This document shows, one piece after another, positions 17,751-25,519 of a DNA stretch of 64,000 nt (position 1 is the stretch's first letter; each line of letters starts with the position of its first letter). The notes under the pieces were generated by a model. It saw only the letters and a list, made by a program, of their open reading frames with translations, was not told the origin of the DNA and searched no databases. The stretch comes from Ahrensia sp. (GTDB taxonomy: Bacteria; Pseudomonadota; Alphaproteobacteria; Rhizobiales; Rhizobiaceae), in assembly GCA_002706335.1 (NCBI GenBank), contig PAKZ01000030.1:1-64000 (forward strand), given 5' to 3'. The position numbers and the translations under genes were made by a program.

Positions 17751-17821
17751 ATGCGCGATTTCGGCGCCTATATCTTCTATTGCGCCGGACGGGCGCTGGC
17801 GGTTTTTCGTGGCGGGGGATT
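17751..17821 (+). repeat. Direct repeat, copy 2 (decayed gene 3' end)
   Basis: A 71-base copy of the 3' end of the gene at 14672-15403. It lacks 11 bases present in copy 1, where the sequence jumps between two CGG triplets, and this shifts the frame so that the reading becomes YCAGRALAVFRGGG. It marks the right border of the 2.3-kb insert, just before chrA. Confidence 0.85.
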
Positions 17822-17835
17822 GAGGGGCGTTCCCT

Positions 17836-19053
17836 TCACGCCACCAAGCCAAGCACCACGCCGCCCAGCGCCGCGACGATCACCACGATCCATGGCGGCG
17901 ACTTCCATGCGACGAGCAGAACGAAACAGGCGAGAGCCAGCGCGAAATCGCGAATGTCGCCGATCGCGCTGGTGAATAGCGGCGAATAGAGCGCCGCGCC
18001 CAGAATGCCCACGACAGCGGCGTTGGCACCCTGCATCAGCGATTGCGCCTTCGCCATGGCCCGGAACCGGTCCCAGAATGGCAAGACACCGATCAGAACC
18101 AAGAAACCCGGCAGGAATATCGCAAAAAGGGCGATCGCCGCGCCGGCCATGCCGTTCGGCTGAGGCCCCAGAACCGCGCCGAGATAAGCCGAGAAGGTGA
18201 AAAGTGGCCCTGGTAACGCCTGCGCCGCGCCATATCCGGCCAGGAAGCTGTCGGCCGTTACCCAGCCCGGCTGGACGACCTCGGCCTGTAGCAGCGGCAG
18301 CACGACATGACCGCCGCCGAAGACCAGCGCGCCGGCGCGGTAGAAGCTCTCGAAGACGTTCAATGTTTGCGATCCGCCGGCGACAAGGGGCAACATGACG
18401 AGAAGCCCGAGGAAAACGGCGAGCGCCGCGACAGCGATTGCCCGCGTGACCGGCATGGCGACATGGCCACCAAGGGGCGCAGGCGTTCCGCGACCGAGTA
18501 TCGGCCCGGCGACCGCGCCGAGCAGTATCGCGCCCGCCATGCCGAAGATGCCGGGCATGAAGGCCAGAACCGCAACCGCTGCAACGGCGATGGCGGCGCG
18601 CTGCCTGTCCGGGCAGAGCGTCCTCGCCATGCCCAAGACCGCCTGTGCGACGATCGCCACGGCAACGATCTTCAGACCGTGCAGCGCTCCGACGCCGACC
18701 GGACCTTCCATGCGGGCGGCGGTCATCGCGAAGACAAGAAGCGCGAGCGCGGAGGGCAAGGTGAAGGCGAAAAAGGCGGCCAGCGCGCCAAGCCAGCCGG
18801 CCCGCAGCATCCCGAGCGCGAAGCCTACCTGACTGGAAGCGGGGCCGGGAAGAAACTGGCACAAGGCTACCAGATCGGCATAGGCGCCGTCGCCCAGCCA
18901 TTTTCGGCGCGTGACAAGTTCGTCACGGAAGTAGCCGAGATGCGCAATCGGTCCGCCGAAACTGGTCAGGCCCAGCTTCAGGAAGACAACGAAGACCTCC
19001 CCGGCCGTTCCCCGCGTCGGGGGCGCTTCATTGCCGCGCATCTGATCCGCCAT
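17836..19053 (-). CDS. chrA: Chromate transporter, ChrA family
   Basis: A 405-residue inner-membrane protein of the CHR family exporting chromate. It has the long two-domain form: an N-terminal CHR domain with FLKLGLTSFGGPIAHLGYF and LCQFLPGPASSQVGFALG, and a C-terminal one with FYRAGALVFGGGHVVLPLL and GYGAAQALPGPLFTFSAYLG. The duplicated FGG/PGP motifs are exactly those of the family. The start MADQMRGNEAP is chosen because the longer frame adds a basic leader without homology. No chrB regulator is present. Members of the family may also carry other oxyanions. Confidence 0.92.
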   Translation of the reverse strand: MADQMRGNEAPPTRGTAGEVFVVFLKLGLTSFGGPIAHLGYFRDELVTRRKWLGDGAYADLVALCQFLPGPASSQVGFALGMLRAGWLGALAAFFAFTLPSALALLVFAMTAARMEGPVGVGALHGLKIVAVAIVAQAVLGMARTLCPDRQRAAIAVAAVAVLAFMPGIFGMAGAILLGAVAGPILGRGTPAPLGGHVAMPVTRAIAVAALAVFLGLLVMLPLVAGGSQTLNVFESFYRAGALVFGGGHVVLPLLQAEVVQPGWVTADSFLAGYGAAQALPGPLFTFSAYLGAVLGPQPNGMAGAAIALFAIFLPGFLVLIGVLPFWDRFRAMAKAQSLMQGANAAVVGILGAALYSPLFTSAIGDIRDFALALACFVLLVAWKSPPWIVVIVAALGGVVLGLVA

Positions 19054-19108
19054 AGACTTCCATGCATGCCTTCTTCGGGCCGTTGCCGACGCTTGCCCAT
19101 TCGGTGCG

Positions 19109-19969
19109 TCAGTACGCAATTATGGCGGGCGCGTGAACGGCGCGTGACGGTTCGATGCCGTTCGCCGGGATCGCCGTCGTCGGATCAGGTTCCTTCGGCA
19201 CGACGTGGTCTCGCCTCGCCAGCTCGGCATCCAGCTCATGCGCCAGCTCGAAGAAGCGGCGTCTGACTTCGCCCGACCAGGGATTGGATCTCTCGATCGC
19301 CTCGAAGACCTCGGGCGCGTCGTGGCGGACCATGGAGACCGCCTCGACGAGCAGGTCGAAGGAACGAGTGGTCATGCGGGTCGGGAGCGGGTCCATCCTG
19401 GTCAACACCTTGGCGATCAGATGCGTCAGGCCCTGGACGGTCGCGGCCTCGCGGTCGTGGTCTTCCGGCGTGGTAACGATGACCTGAAGGCCGAGGCGGC
19501 GGCGCAGGAAGGCGGCCAGCGCGCGGTGGCGGTCTCCCCGGATCGGGCAAAGTGCGATCTTCAGCCCGGCGAGGCCGTTGCGGGCGCTTTGCGGCCCGAA
19601 CAGCGGATGGGTCGCGACGATATCGACGTTCAAGGGAAGTGTCTGTCGCATCAGGGCGGACGGCCCGATCTTGACCGAGCCGACATCCAGAACCAGCGCG
19701 CCGGGCCGGCAATGGGCCGCGACGGATGACAGGATGTCCGCGAAGGTCGGAACCGGCGTGGCGATGACGACAATGTCGCAGGCGGCGGCATGTTCCAACG
19801 TGGTCGCCACCGCGCCAAGGCTCGCGGCGGCCTGCCCCGCCTCCGGCGCGATGTCATGGACGCAGACGCCGAAATACGGCGCGGCGTGGCGGGCGATGAG
19901 CCTGCCGAAGGCGCCGAAACCGATCACGCCTATCGAAGGTTTCAGTTCTGCGGGATTTTGATGTTCCAT
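19109..19969 (-). CDS. Prephenate/arogenate dehydrogenase-like enzyme
   Basis: A 286-residue NAD(P)-dependent dehydrogenase resembling TyrA. The Rossmann motif GVIGFGAFGRLI is near residues 14-25; VIATPVPTF, LDVGSVK and ATHPLFGPQSA are hallmarks of the TyrA family, the last one containing the catalytic His of prephenate dehydrogenases. The length fits stand-alone TyrA without chorismate mutase or ACT domain. In Rhizobiales a second TyrA next to hisC is common, so this may be a paralogue; activity on prephenate versus arogenate cannot be decided. Confidence 0.82.
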   Translation of the reverse strand: MEHQNPAELKPSIGVIGFGAFGRLIARHAAPYFGVCVHDIAPEAGQAAASLGAVATTLEHAAACDIVVIATPVPTFADILSSVAAHCRPGALVLDVGSVKIGPSALMRQTLPLNVDIVATHPLFGPQSARNGLAGLKIALCPIRGDRHRALAAFLRRRLGLQVIVTTPEDHDREAATVQGLTHLIAKVLTRMDPLPTRMTTRSFDLLVEAVSMVRHDAPEVFEAIERSNPWSGEVRRRFFELAHELDAELARRDHVVPKEPDPTTAIPANGIEPSRAVHAPAIIAY

Positions 19970-20173
19970 CTTTCGACCTCTTTCTTGCCGCCAGGCAGGA
20001 GATCGAAGGATTTTCGTCGAACCGCTGTCTGGGCAGCGGAACGATTCACGACAAAGGGTCCGCAGCTATATGAGCTGCGAATAATAAAGTCCGGCAAGGA
20101 TGATCGGCTTTGTCATGGCGGTCCGGGTAGCCGACAAGGGGCGCCAAGTCAACGGGATGGGCGGCGCTGTCGC

Positions 20174-20953
20174 TCAGTCCCGGCGGGTGCAACGCACCGT
20201 CTCCTGCGGCATGACCATCAACACGACATCGCCCTCGATGCGCATCTCAAGAGGCTCTTTCGTATAGACGGTACCGCTGCCAGGGACCTGGACCAATGTC
20301 GCGGAATTGCCTTGGGAGGTGATGGTGGCAACCGGATCGGGGCGCGACGTGTCGATTGTCAGGTCGAAACCCCTGCCATCCTCGCATTCATACGCATGAG
20401 CCCCGTCCGAAGCGGGCGCGGGCGCGGCGGATGAAGTCGCCTTGGCGAAAATCTGCGAACAGGATTCCACGAAGCGTCTGACCGGATCATTCGAACCGCG
20501 CAGCGAGATCAGGCGCATTTCCTCTCCGGCCAGTCCGGAATGCAGCACGTTGCCGCGACGAAGAGCCGGCCAGAATGCGTCCCCGACCCCGACCTCGACG
20601 GCGATGCCGGCATATTCCTCGCCCTGGATCGACACCTTTCCGGCGAATGTCGCGTCATAGGTTTCGGTCCGGAAGCGGACCTCGACATCGTCGCCATTTT
20701 CTCGGCTTCCGAAATCGAGCGCGAGCATCACTGGGATCGCCGGTCCGGCGTGTCCCGCCCTGCACTCGGCGTTGAACAACCATGCATCGGTTTCCGGGAT
20801 CGCGAATGAAAGCAGGTGCGTGCGGGCGCCGTCCTGATCGTCGAAGGCGTATTGCTGCCATTGCAGATCGGCAGCATCCTGCGCGAGTGCGGTCACGGTC
20901 AATCCGGCGACGATCGCGGCGGCGCGAGCGCAATTGGCTATCAAGGATCTCAT
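20174..20953 (-). CDS. Secreted protein of unknown function, related to 24073-24987
   Basis: A 259-residue protein with a clear signal peptide (MRSLIANCARAAAIVAGL, cleavage near residue 24, TALA-QD). It contains the segments LLSFAIPETDAWLFNAEC and VRRFVESCSQIF; the FVESC motif and the order of strands around it recur in the secreted protein at 24073. A C-terminal part (about residues 180-259) with YECEDGRG and TVRCTRRD looks like a small separate beta domain with two Cys. No known family recognised. Its ATG overlaps the TGA of the 163-residue secreted protein by four bases, so the pair is translationally coupled. Confidence 0.7.
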   Translation of the reverse strand: MRSLIANCARAAAIVAGLTVTALAQDAADLQWQQYAFDDQDGARTHLLSFAIPETDAWLFNAECRAGHAGPAIPVMLALDFGSRENGDDVEVRFRTETYDATFAGKVSIQGEEYAGIAVEVGVGDAFWPALRRGNVLHSGLAGEEMRLISLRGSNDPVRRFVESCSQIFAKATSSAAPAPASDGAHAYECEDGRGFDLTIDTSRPDPVATITSQGNSATLVQVPGSGTVYTKEPLEMRIEGDVVLMVMPQETVRCTRRD

Positions 20954-21441
20954 TCGCTCTCTCCGCCAACGCCCCGGGGACAAGTTCGCTCGAACGCGGA
21001 CAAAGCGCTCCATGAGCCATTCAAGGGAATCCGAACGCGGCTCTCGCCAAGCGCGATATCGACGACCTGGCCCCTCTTAAGCGCCTCGACCAGCGGATCG
21101 GACGGCTTCAGTTCGATCTTCGGGAGATAGCCGATCATTCCCCAGAACTCGAATTGCGGCACATAGGAAAACGCCTCGCCATCCACGGTGAAGACGATCT
21201 TTTGCGAGGCAGCGTCCTCGGCGGGTTCTTCATCCAGAGCCTGGAACGGCACGGAGAGGGTCGCCGGCATGCCGGTCGTTCCGCACCGGACGAGAAGGCC
21301 GATGTCCTCCTCGCAATCCGTGCAATCCGTGACCGTGGCCTCCGTCCCGGTTCCCGTCACGCTCCATCGTTCCGTGCGCGCGGACGCGGGGAGCGTCATG
21401 ACCGCGACTGCGACAATGGCGAGGATCTGCCTGACGAACAT
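20950..21441 (-). CDS. Secreted protein of unknown function, 163 residues
   Basis: A 163-residue protein with a signal peptide (MFVRQILAIVAVAVMTLPASA, cut after residue 21; shown in part). The mature part has a CTDCEEDIGLLVRC cluster that could form disulfides, and later FTVDGEAFSYVPQFEFWG and the segment SAFERTC near the end. The general pattern (signal, early Cys pair, C-terminal Cys) resembles the group of small periplasmic proteins of this region but I cannot name the family. First gene of a two-gene operon with the 259-residue protein. Confidence 0.68.
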   Translation of the reverse strand: MFVRQILAIVAVAVMTLPASARTERWSVTGTGTEATVTDCTDCEEDIGLLVRCGTTGMPATLSVPFQALDEEPAEDAASQKIVFTVDGEAFSYVPQFEFWGMIGYLPKIELKPSDPLVEALKRGQVVDIALGESRVRIPLNGSWSALSAFERTCPRGVGGESE

Positions 21442-21566
21442 GCCTGTCTCCTGTGTGAACGGCGCGGGCCGCGCCTGAACCGGTTTCGTCTCGCCCGGCA
21501 GATTTTCATCGCGAAGCTGTATGCCTGCTGAACGGGCATCATCGGGAGGGCCCCAGGCCCCCTCGC

Positions 21567-22640
21567 CTACCAGACCGACTTTCCGAGAATGACGCTTTCG
21601 AGATCCATGCGGACATCTCCCACGACCGACGCCACATCCTCGCCGGCGACGCGGACCATGCCGAAATTCGCGCGGTAATCGCTGGGCGCGCCGCCGAGCC
21701 GGCGCGCGAAGGCGCGGCGCAACGTCTTGGCCGTGCCGAACCCGCTCTTCGTCGCGATCGCCTGAACGGGCAGATCGGACGTTTCGAGGAGCCGGCGCGC
21801 GACGTTCAGCCTGACGTCCTCGATATAGCGGAAGATCGTCGTGTTGGTGACTTCCTTGAAGCGTCGTTCAAGCGACCGCTCGCTCATCGCCGCGTAACTG
21901 GCGAGCTTGCCGATGGAGAAGTCATGACCCGGATTTTCCCAGATATGCAGCTGCACCCGGCGAATCCTGGCATCCTCGGTGGCATCGGCCATGAGATGCG
22001 TGCTGAACTGGGTCTGGCCGCTTTGGCGGCGCAGGACGAGCACCATGAAGCGCGCGACGTCCAGCGCCAGCTGGCGGCCGTGATCCTCCTCGATCAGGGC
22101 CAGCGCAAGATCGATGCCGGCAAGCATGCCGGCAGAGGTCCAGAACTTGCCCGAATTGACGAAGATCGCATCGGAATCGACCTGGCCGGCGATGCTCTCA
22201 TCGGCCTCCAGGCGCATCGCCTCCAGCCAATGGGTCGCGATGCGGTGGCCATTGGTGACGCCCGACGCCAGCAACACGGTCGATCCCGTGCACACCGACC
22301 CCATGCGGTCGCAGCGCGGCTCCAGCTTGCGGATCCAGTGGGTGATCTCCTCGTTCTCGGATGCGGCGAAACATCCCGGGCCGCCCGCGACCAGCAGCAA
22401 GTCCAGATTTCTCGGAAGGTTCTCGCAGCTGCAGGTCGGCTCGATCCGCAGGAAGCCTCCCGCCACCTCCACCGGTCCCCCGTCGACGGAGACGGTGATC
22501 GGCCGGTAGAGCGGCCGGCCCGTGAGGAAGTTGGCGACGCCGAAGGGCTCCAGCGGCCCGCAGACGTCAACGGAAGCGACTTGATCATAGACCAGCATCG
22601 CAACATAGCGCGTGGCTAAAGGCAGTACCTCGCGCTTCAT
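21567..22640 (-). CDS. GlxA-type transcriptional regulator (DJ-1/PfpI plus AraC HTH)
   Basis: A 357-residue regulator. Residues about 10-185 form a DJ-1/PfpI-like domain (VAMLVYDQVASVDVCGPLEP, LLVAGGPG, and the nucleophile-elbow region GSVCTGSTVLLASG), and the C-terminal third is an AraC-type double helix-turn-helix (FSIGKLASYAAMSERSLERR, then AIATKSGFGTAKTLRRAF). Such GlxA-family regulators often control catabolism of quaternary amines or amino acids. The start MKREVLPL is preferred, as upstream codons lack homology. Its target is unknown; the divergent secreted-protein gene at 22879 is 238 bases away and is a candidate. Confidence 0.88.
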   Translation of the reverse strand: MKREVLPLATRYVAMLVYDQVASVDVCGPLEPFGVANFLTGRPLYRPITVSVDGGPVEVAGGFLRIEPTCSCENLPRNLDLLLVAGGPGCFAASENEEITHWIRKLEPRCDRMGSVCTGSTVLLASGVTNGHRIATHWLEAMRLEADESIAGQVDSDAIFVNSGKFWTSAGMLAGIDLALALIEEDHGRQLALDVARFMVLVLRRQSGQTQFSTHLMADATEDARIRRVQLHIWENPGHDFSIGKLASYAAMSERSLERRFKEVTNTTIFRYIEDVRLNVARRLLETSDLPVQAIATKSGFGTAKTLRRAFARRLGGAPSDYRANFGMVRVAGEDVASVVGDVRMDLESVILGKSVW

Positions 22641-22878
22641 GAGATCGCACTCATAGCCGACATTTCCCCCGGTAAGCCGCTCAACGCGACATGCAAAGGA
22701 AAGCCGATTGAGGCGCTCGGGACAAGAGGCACCCATAGCGCCAAATAAGGAACCCGGACCGCCAAATGTCCAACTTGCGCCCGCTGAGGCTTTAATCCCC
22801 GGTCAATGGCTTTCATAAGTTGGCCGTCGGGGCGACCAAACCATCCGGATAGTTCTGATCCGAAACGGAGATGCTTTC

Positions 22879-23964
22879 ATGAACATCAATTCGTGCGGCA
22901 TGCTGGGCAAGCTTTGCCTTGGCGTGCTCTTTACACTGAGCACTGTCTCGACATCATACGCAGTCGAGAAGAAACAGGCTGATGTTGTCGTCAGCAACAA
23001 GACGGGCAAGACCATTCTTTATGTCACCGTCGCCCACAAATACAGCGACGAATACGAGCATCAGCTGGAGTGGCCCAGCGCTCTTACGGACGGCGCATCA
23101 ACCTCGGCGCAACCCGTCACATACAACACCGGATTCGGGACCACCGGGAGAGACTGGTGGTATGTTTCGTGGGTCTACTCCGACAGCGGGACAATCTACT
23201 ATTCCGACCCGACCAACTTTCGCGGCGCCATCGATCTGATGGAAAAGGTCGGAAGTGTCGCGATTCCCGTCGGCGCCGCCATCGCAGCGAGCGTTGTCGG
23301 CGCAGTTTGCACCGTCGGCACCGGGGGCGCCTGCGGGCCGGCCGCAACGGGCGCAGCCTGGGCGACCGGGGCCGCGGCTGCAGCCGCGATCACCTCGGCG
23401 GCGGCTGGCGAGCTGCTCGCGGATGGCGGGACCCAGGGTTTCAAGCAGCATATTCTGCGAGATGACGATGCCGGCAAGACGGTCACGATCGAGTTGCAGA
23501 AGAACAACCAGATCCTGATCACGTCTCCATCGGGAGATTCCCGGACCGTATATGCCTCCAAGGATACCGAAAGCACGCCCTCGCAACGCGAGGCAATCAA
23601 CGCCTCGATTGAAGTGTTCAAGGCGACCAAGATGCCCGATCTCACCGGTGTCTGGGACACCAAGGTCGGCGAAGTGAATTTCGACACGAATACCTATTTC
23701 GACGGAAGAAAGTCCGTGAAGATCACCGGTTACGGATGGGATGAAGCTCGGCAAGCCGTCGTCGTTTCCGGGCTATACGGACTGGCCAACACGTCGACGC
23801 TCGACCCGAAGGAGAGCGGAACCTTCAAGTGGTACTTCACGGACAAGTGCCATTTTTCCGGCACCTACATGTCGATACTGCCTGAGTTAGTAATGAACAA
23901 GAAGACCAATATCCTCGAACTCAAGACACATCCGTGGAACGGAGAGGATCCCACCTGCGGGTAA
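22879..23964 (+). CDS. Secreted protein with Daf-2-upregulated-like N-terminus and Gly/Ala-rich segment
   Basis: A 361-residue secreted protein (signal peptide to about residue 28, STSYA). Residues about 34-120 contain VSNKTGKTILYVTVAHKYS, YNTGFGTTGRDWWYVSW and DPTNFRGAIDLMEK, which look to me like the family often labelled 'up-regulated in Daf-2', known from nematodes, fungi and some bacteria. Residues about 125-180 are extremely rich in Gly and Ala and hydrophobic (VGAAIAASVVGAVCTVG and onward), as in membrane-inserting or glycine-zipper regions. The rest is a beta-rich domain with GVWDTKVGEVNF and a KCHFSGTYMS element. GGAG lies 9 bases before the ATG. The family link is from memory and needs a profile search. 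Confidence 0.6.
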   Translation: MNINSCGMLGKLCLGVLFTLSTVSTSYAVEKKQADVVVSNKTGKTILYVTVAHKYSDEYEHQLEWPSALTDGASTSAQPVTYNTGFGTTGRDWWYVSWVYSDSGTIYYSDPTNFRGAIDLMEKVGSVAIPVGAAIAASVVGAVCTVGTGGACGPAATGAAWATGAAAAAAITSAAAGELLADGGTQGFKQHILRDDDAGKTVTIELQKNNQILITSPSGDSRTVYASKDTESTPSQREAINASIEVFKATKMPDLTGVWDTKVGEVNFDTNTYFDGRKSVKITGYGWDEARQAVVVSGLYGLANTSTLDPKESGTFKWYFTDKCHFSGTYMSILPELVMNKKTNILELKTHPWNGEDPTCG

Positions 23965-24072
23965 GCTGACCGAGGGCTTTGGCCCGGCAGAGGCCGCGTC
24001 CCGACCGGGCGCGGCCTTAGCTTTTCCGCCGGTTCGAAGGCGGCGAAAATTACGATCCCGGAGATTTTCACA

Positions 24073-24987
24073 ATGATCAGAATGCGCCTCCAGCGCGGGC
24101 TCGCCGCCCTGTGCCTGACGTTCGCAGCCCTGTCGGGCATCGCCCCGAATCAAGCGGAGGCCAGCAGTTCGGGCAATGTCTGGGCGTTCAACACGGACGG
24201 CACCCATGCGCTGCTTTCGGTCCGTCATGTGAGGACCTTCCTCAATTCGCCCGAGGGCACGGATGTCGTGCTGATGACCGCGCGGTGCAATCGGGACGCG
24301 CCGGACCCTGTCGTGACGGTCCTGCTCCGCCTCGACGTGCGGGCCAATCCGCAGCCGCGCGAGGAACTGTTCGTCAAGGCAAGACCCGGCAACGCCCTTT
24401 CCGTCATGGCGACCTATGACAGGGACGCATCCGGCGATGCGGGTGAGAACCGCGCGCGCTACCGTTTCACGCTCAGGACAGATTCGGCCTTTTTCGCGGA
24501 ACTGATCGCGCCCACCGCCCGGTTCAAGCCGACCGTGGACGCGGTCAGGTGGGGTGGCGGTTTCGACCTGTCGGCCGCCACACAATCGGACAGGCAGGAC
24601 ATCGCGGACTTCGTCGAAAGCTGCGACCGGTACCGTCAAGGTTCCGAAGCTGCGGCGCGCCCCGGCGCAAGCGACGCCTGCGCCGACTACCTCAAGGGCC
24701 CCAACCAGTTCGCCAACAATGCGTCACGCTCCTATCGCGACGAGATCGTCGGGCGAGTCTGCGGCAGGAACAAACAATCGACGGAACCGGCAATCTGCAT
24801 GCATTTCGCGATCAGCGGCCGGTTTCCGAGCAATCTCGACGGGTCAGCCAACTGGACGGTCGACGATGCAGCGCTTTTGTGCAGCAATGCCAGGAATGCG
24901 GAGGCGCGGTTGACCTGTTTCCGCCAGCAACTCGGTCTGGGCGCCACGCAGGCGCAGGCCATCGCGGCATGTAAGGACGCCGGATGA
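24073..24987 (+). CDS. Secreted Cys-rich protein related to 20174-20953
   Basis: A 304-residue protein with a signal peptide (LAALCLTFAALSG, cleavage near residue 31, AEA-SS). The first 190 residues share the layout of the 20174-20953 protein, ending in IADFVESCDRY (compare RRFVESCSQIF). The C-terminal 100 residues contain six further Cys with RLTCFRQQLGLGATQAQAI and ACKDAG, suggesting a disulfide-stabilised helical domain similar to small secreted repeats. No named family recognised. It follows the 361-residue gene by 108 bases on the same strand. Confidence 0.68.
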   Translation: MIRMRLQRGLAALCLTFAALSGIAPNQAEASSSGNVWAFNTDGTHALLSVRHVRTFLNSPEGTDVVLMTARCNRDAPDPVVTVLLRLDVRANPQPREELFVKARPGNALSVMATYDRDASGDAGENRARYRFTLRTDSAFFAELIAPTARFKPTVDAVRWGGGFDLSAATQSDRQDIADFVESCDRYRQGSEAAARPGASDACADYLKGPNQFANNASRSYRDEIVGRVCGRNKQSTEPAICMHFAISGRFPSNLDGSANWTVDDAALLCSNARNAEARLTCFRQQLGLGATQAQAIAACKDAG

Positions 24988-25063
24988 TTGATCGGGCAGA
25001 CGCTCTTGGAATTCGGCTTCCGAGACCCGATATGTGAGGAAGAGGGAAAATCGGAGGGGTTCG

Positions 25064-25519
25064 ATGACGTCCACGCCACGGCTTACCAGGCAGTCATTCG
25101 AGGAGAGCTCCGACGTCGTCAGGACGAGGCGCACCTCGCGCTGGTCCCTCTTTCGACGCCTCGTCATTTTCCAGATCAAACTGTTTGCCGACGGGATCCG
25201 CGATCTCGTTTTGAGCCCGATTTCCTTCGCGGTTGCGGGGATCGGCATATTGTTCGGCGGGCGCAATCCGCACGGCGCTTTCGACCGGCTGATGCAGGCC
25301 GGGCATATCACCGACAACTGGATCGATCTGTTCGGCCATCATGCGAGCCATGGCGACCGGCCGAGCCTGGAGCGGATGATCGACGAGGTCGAGGAAGCCC
25401 TGCGCAAGGACCATGCGCGCGGCGGCGTCACGGCCGAGGCCGAGCGGCATTTCCGAACATTGGCCGAGGAATTGCGGCGGCGCGCTGCCGGATCAGACCG
25501 GCAAGGCTTCGCTGAATAG
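25064..25519 (+). CDS. Conserved hypothetical protein with one membrane helix
   Basis: A 151-residue protein. The start MTSTPRLTRQSF is chosen for the GGAGGGG 5 bases before it. A basic stretch (RTRRTSRWSLFRRL) precedes a hydrophobic segment LVLSPISFAVAGIGILFGG, probably a single membrane span; the C-terminal part is helical and charged (MIDEVEEALRKDH). I know similar short proteins in Rhizobiales without function. Its last 27 bases overlap the 3' end of the convergent dihydroorotase gene. Confidence 0.62.
   Translation: MTSTPRLTRQSFEESSDVVRTRRTSRWSLFRRLVIFQIKLFADGIRDLVLSPISFAVAGIGILFGGRNPHGAFDRLMQAGHITDNWIDLFGHHASHGDRPSLERMIDEVEEALRKDHARGGVTAEAERHFRTLAEELRRRAAGSDRQGFAE

Noticed and set aside
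20061-20079. 7-bp hairpin CGCAGCT-ATATG-AGCTGCG between two minus-strand genes
   Set aside because: No T-run follows on either strand, so it cannot be called a terminator.
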